This document shows, one piece after another, positions 4,602 through 5,013 of a stretch of 5,013 nucleotides of DNA. Positions within the stretch are counted from its first letter, which is position 1, and the number at the start of each line of letters is the position of its first letter. Origin of the DNA: an uncultured Pseudorhodobacter sp. (GTDB lineage: Bacteria > Pseudomonadota > Alphaproteobacteria > Rhodobacterales > Rhodobacteraceae). The translations under genes and the position numbers were made by a program. Under the pieces are notes generated by a model that ran no database searches, was not told the DNA's origin, and saw only the letters and a list, made by a program, of their open reading frames with translations. The DNA is taken from positions 1-5,013 of the forward strand of contig CAMFIX010000262.1 in NCBI GenBank assembly GCA_945952425.1, in the 5' to 3' direction.

Positions 4602-5013
4602 TTACTTGAACGGGTTGCTCGACTTGGTGATCGCATCCGCGCAGTCGATCAGCTTGGAAATCGAGGCGGAAGAACCGGAGAGCGAGTAATCCTTCACCGG
4701 CGTCCCATCGGCCGAGCGCAGGTGCAACGTGTTGCCCCGCGCGACCTCGACCACCAGGTCGCCCGCATTATCTTGTGCCGGCAGATCGAACAGCACCGAC
4801 TGCTTGTAAAGATTCGCCGCCGTCAGCGACCAGGGCGAGCGGCGGTCGATCTCGACCTGCAGGTCGCCGGTCTGGCCATCGCCGAATTCCCAGTCCTCGG
4901 AATAGAACTGCAGGCGAATCGCGGCGTCCTCGAAAATCCAGATGGTGAAGCTCTCGCCCGGATCGGACACTTCGGCGAGGCAGGCATAGGTGCCGTCGTC
5001 GAAGCTGACGCCC
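4602..5013 (-). CDS. C-terminal 136 residues of an unidentified protein (partial, 5' end outside window)
   Basis: The minus-strand frame is open from the right edge to a TAA at 4604-4602 and gives 136 residues. A GTG at 4970 is in frame, but the reading continues upstream in protein-like style (GVSFDDGTYACLAEVSDPGE), so the real start is probably beyond the window. The sequence is acidic and rich in alternating hydrophobic and polar residues, suggesting beta strands. There are only two Cys, one in TYACLAE near the left of the fragment and one in KLIDCADAI 13 residues from the end, which could form a disulphide in an exported protein. The segment SLSGSSASISKLIDC resembles the tail of some small secreted proteins of Rhodobacteraceae, a weak impression. 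Whether a signal peptide exists cannot be seen. No function is assigned. Confidence 0.8.
   Translation of the reverse strand, partial: GVSFDDGTYACLAEVSDPGESFTIWIFEDAAIRLQFYSEDWEFGDGQTGDLQVEIDRRSPWSLTAANLYKQSVLFDLPAQDNAGDLVVEVARGNTLHLRSADGTPVKDYSLSGSSASISKLIDCADAITKSSNPFK

Noticed and set aside
4498..4689. 63-codon plus-strand open frame crossing the flavoenzyme end
   Set aside because: It overlaps the real end of the flavoenzyme (GDC motif and tail) and the antisense of the last gene, and has no ribosome binding site.

Overview
The window is GC-rich (roughly two thirds G+C by eye), with strong AGGAGG ribosome binding sites and heavy use of GCC, GGC and CGC codons. The protein types are common in soil and marine Alphaproteobacteria. 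Together these suggest a Rhodobacteraceae-like chromosome, perhaps Paracoccus or a relative. That is an inference from style and remembered homologues, not a database result. I see no tRNA, rRNA, CRISPR array, insertion sequence or phage gene.

Layout from left to right: (1) the last 17 codons of an unidentified plus-strand gene (1-54). (2) A 161-bp spacer full of GC-rich hairpins, one lying 5 bp past the stop of the next gene. (3) A complete minus-strand 1-Cys peroxiredoxin of the Prx6 type (216-872). (4) A 228-bp divergent spacer (873-1100) with a TTTGATCAAA palindrome and, just before the next ribosome binding site, a perfect 11-bp inverted repeat. (5) A complete plus-strand aldehyde dehydrogenase of 478 residues (1101-2537). 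(6) A 90-bp gap with an 11-bp GC-rich stem-loop and a TTGACA/TGTCAA operator-like element. (7) A complete plus-strand flavoenzyme of 657 residues (2628-4601): an FMN barrel, a 4Fe-4S cysteine cluster and a FAD/nucleotide-binding tail, the architecture of trimethylamine dehydrogenase, 2,4-dienoyl-CoA reductase (FadH) and dimethylglycine/N-methylproline demethylases. (8) The C-terminal 136 codons of an unidentified minus-strand gene (4602-5013), whose stop codon touches the stop codon of the flavoenzyme.

The aldehyde dehydrogenase and the flavoenzyme look like a two-gene catabolic unit. A flavoenzyme of this class that removes an amino or N-methyl group releases an aldehyde, and the upstream dehydrogenase could oxidise it to an acid. 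The substrate cannot be read from the sequence. The flavoenzyme is the most interesting protein here. It keeps the fold markers and all four cluster cysteines, but lacks the usual His/His(Asn)...Tyr active-site pattern and a normally conserved flavin-contacting Arg, and its second nucleotide-binding site looks degenerate. The peroxiredoxin is transcribed away from this pair and is probably an independent peroxide-defence gene.
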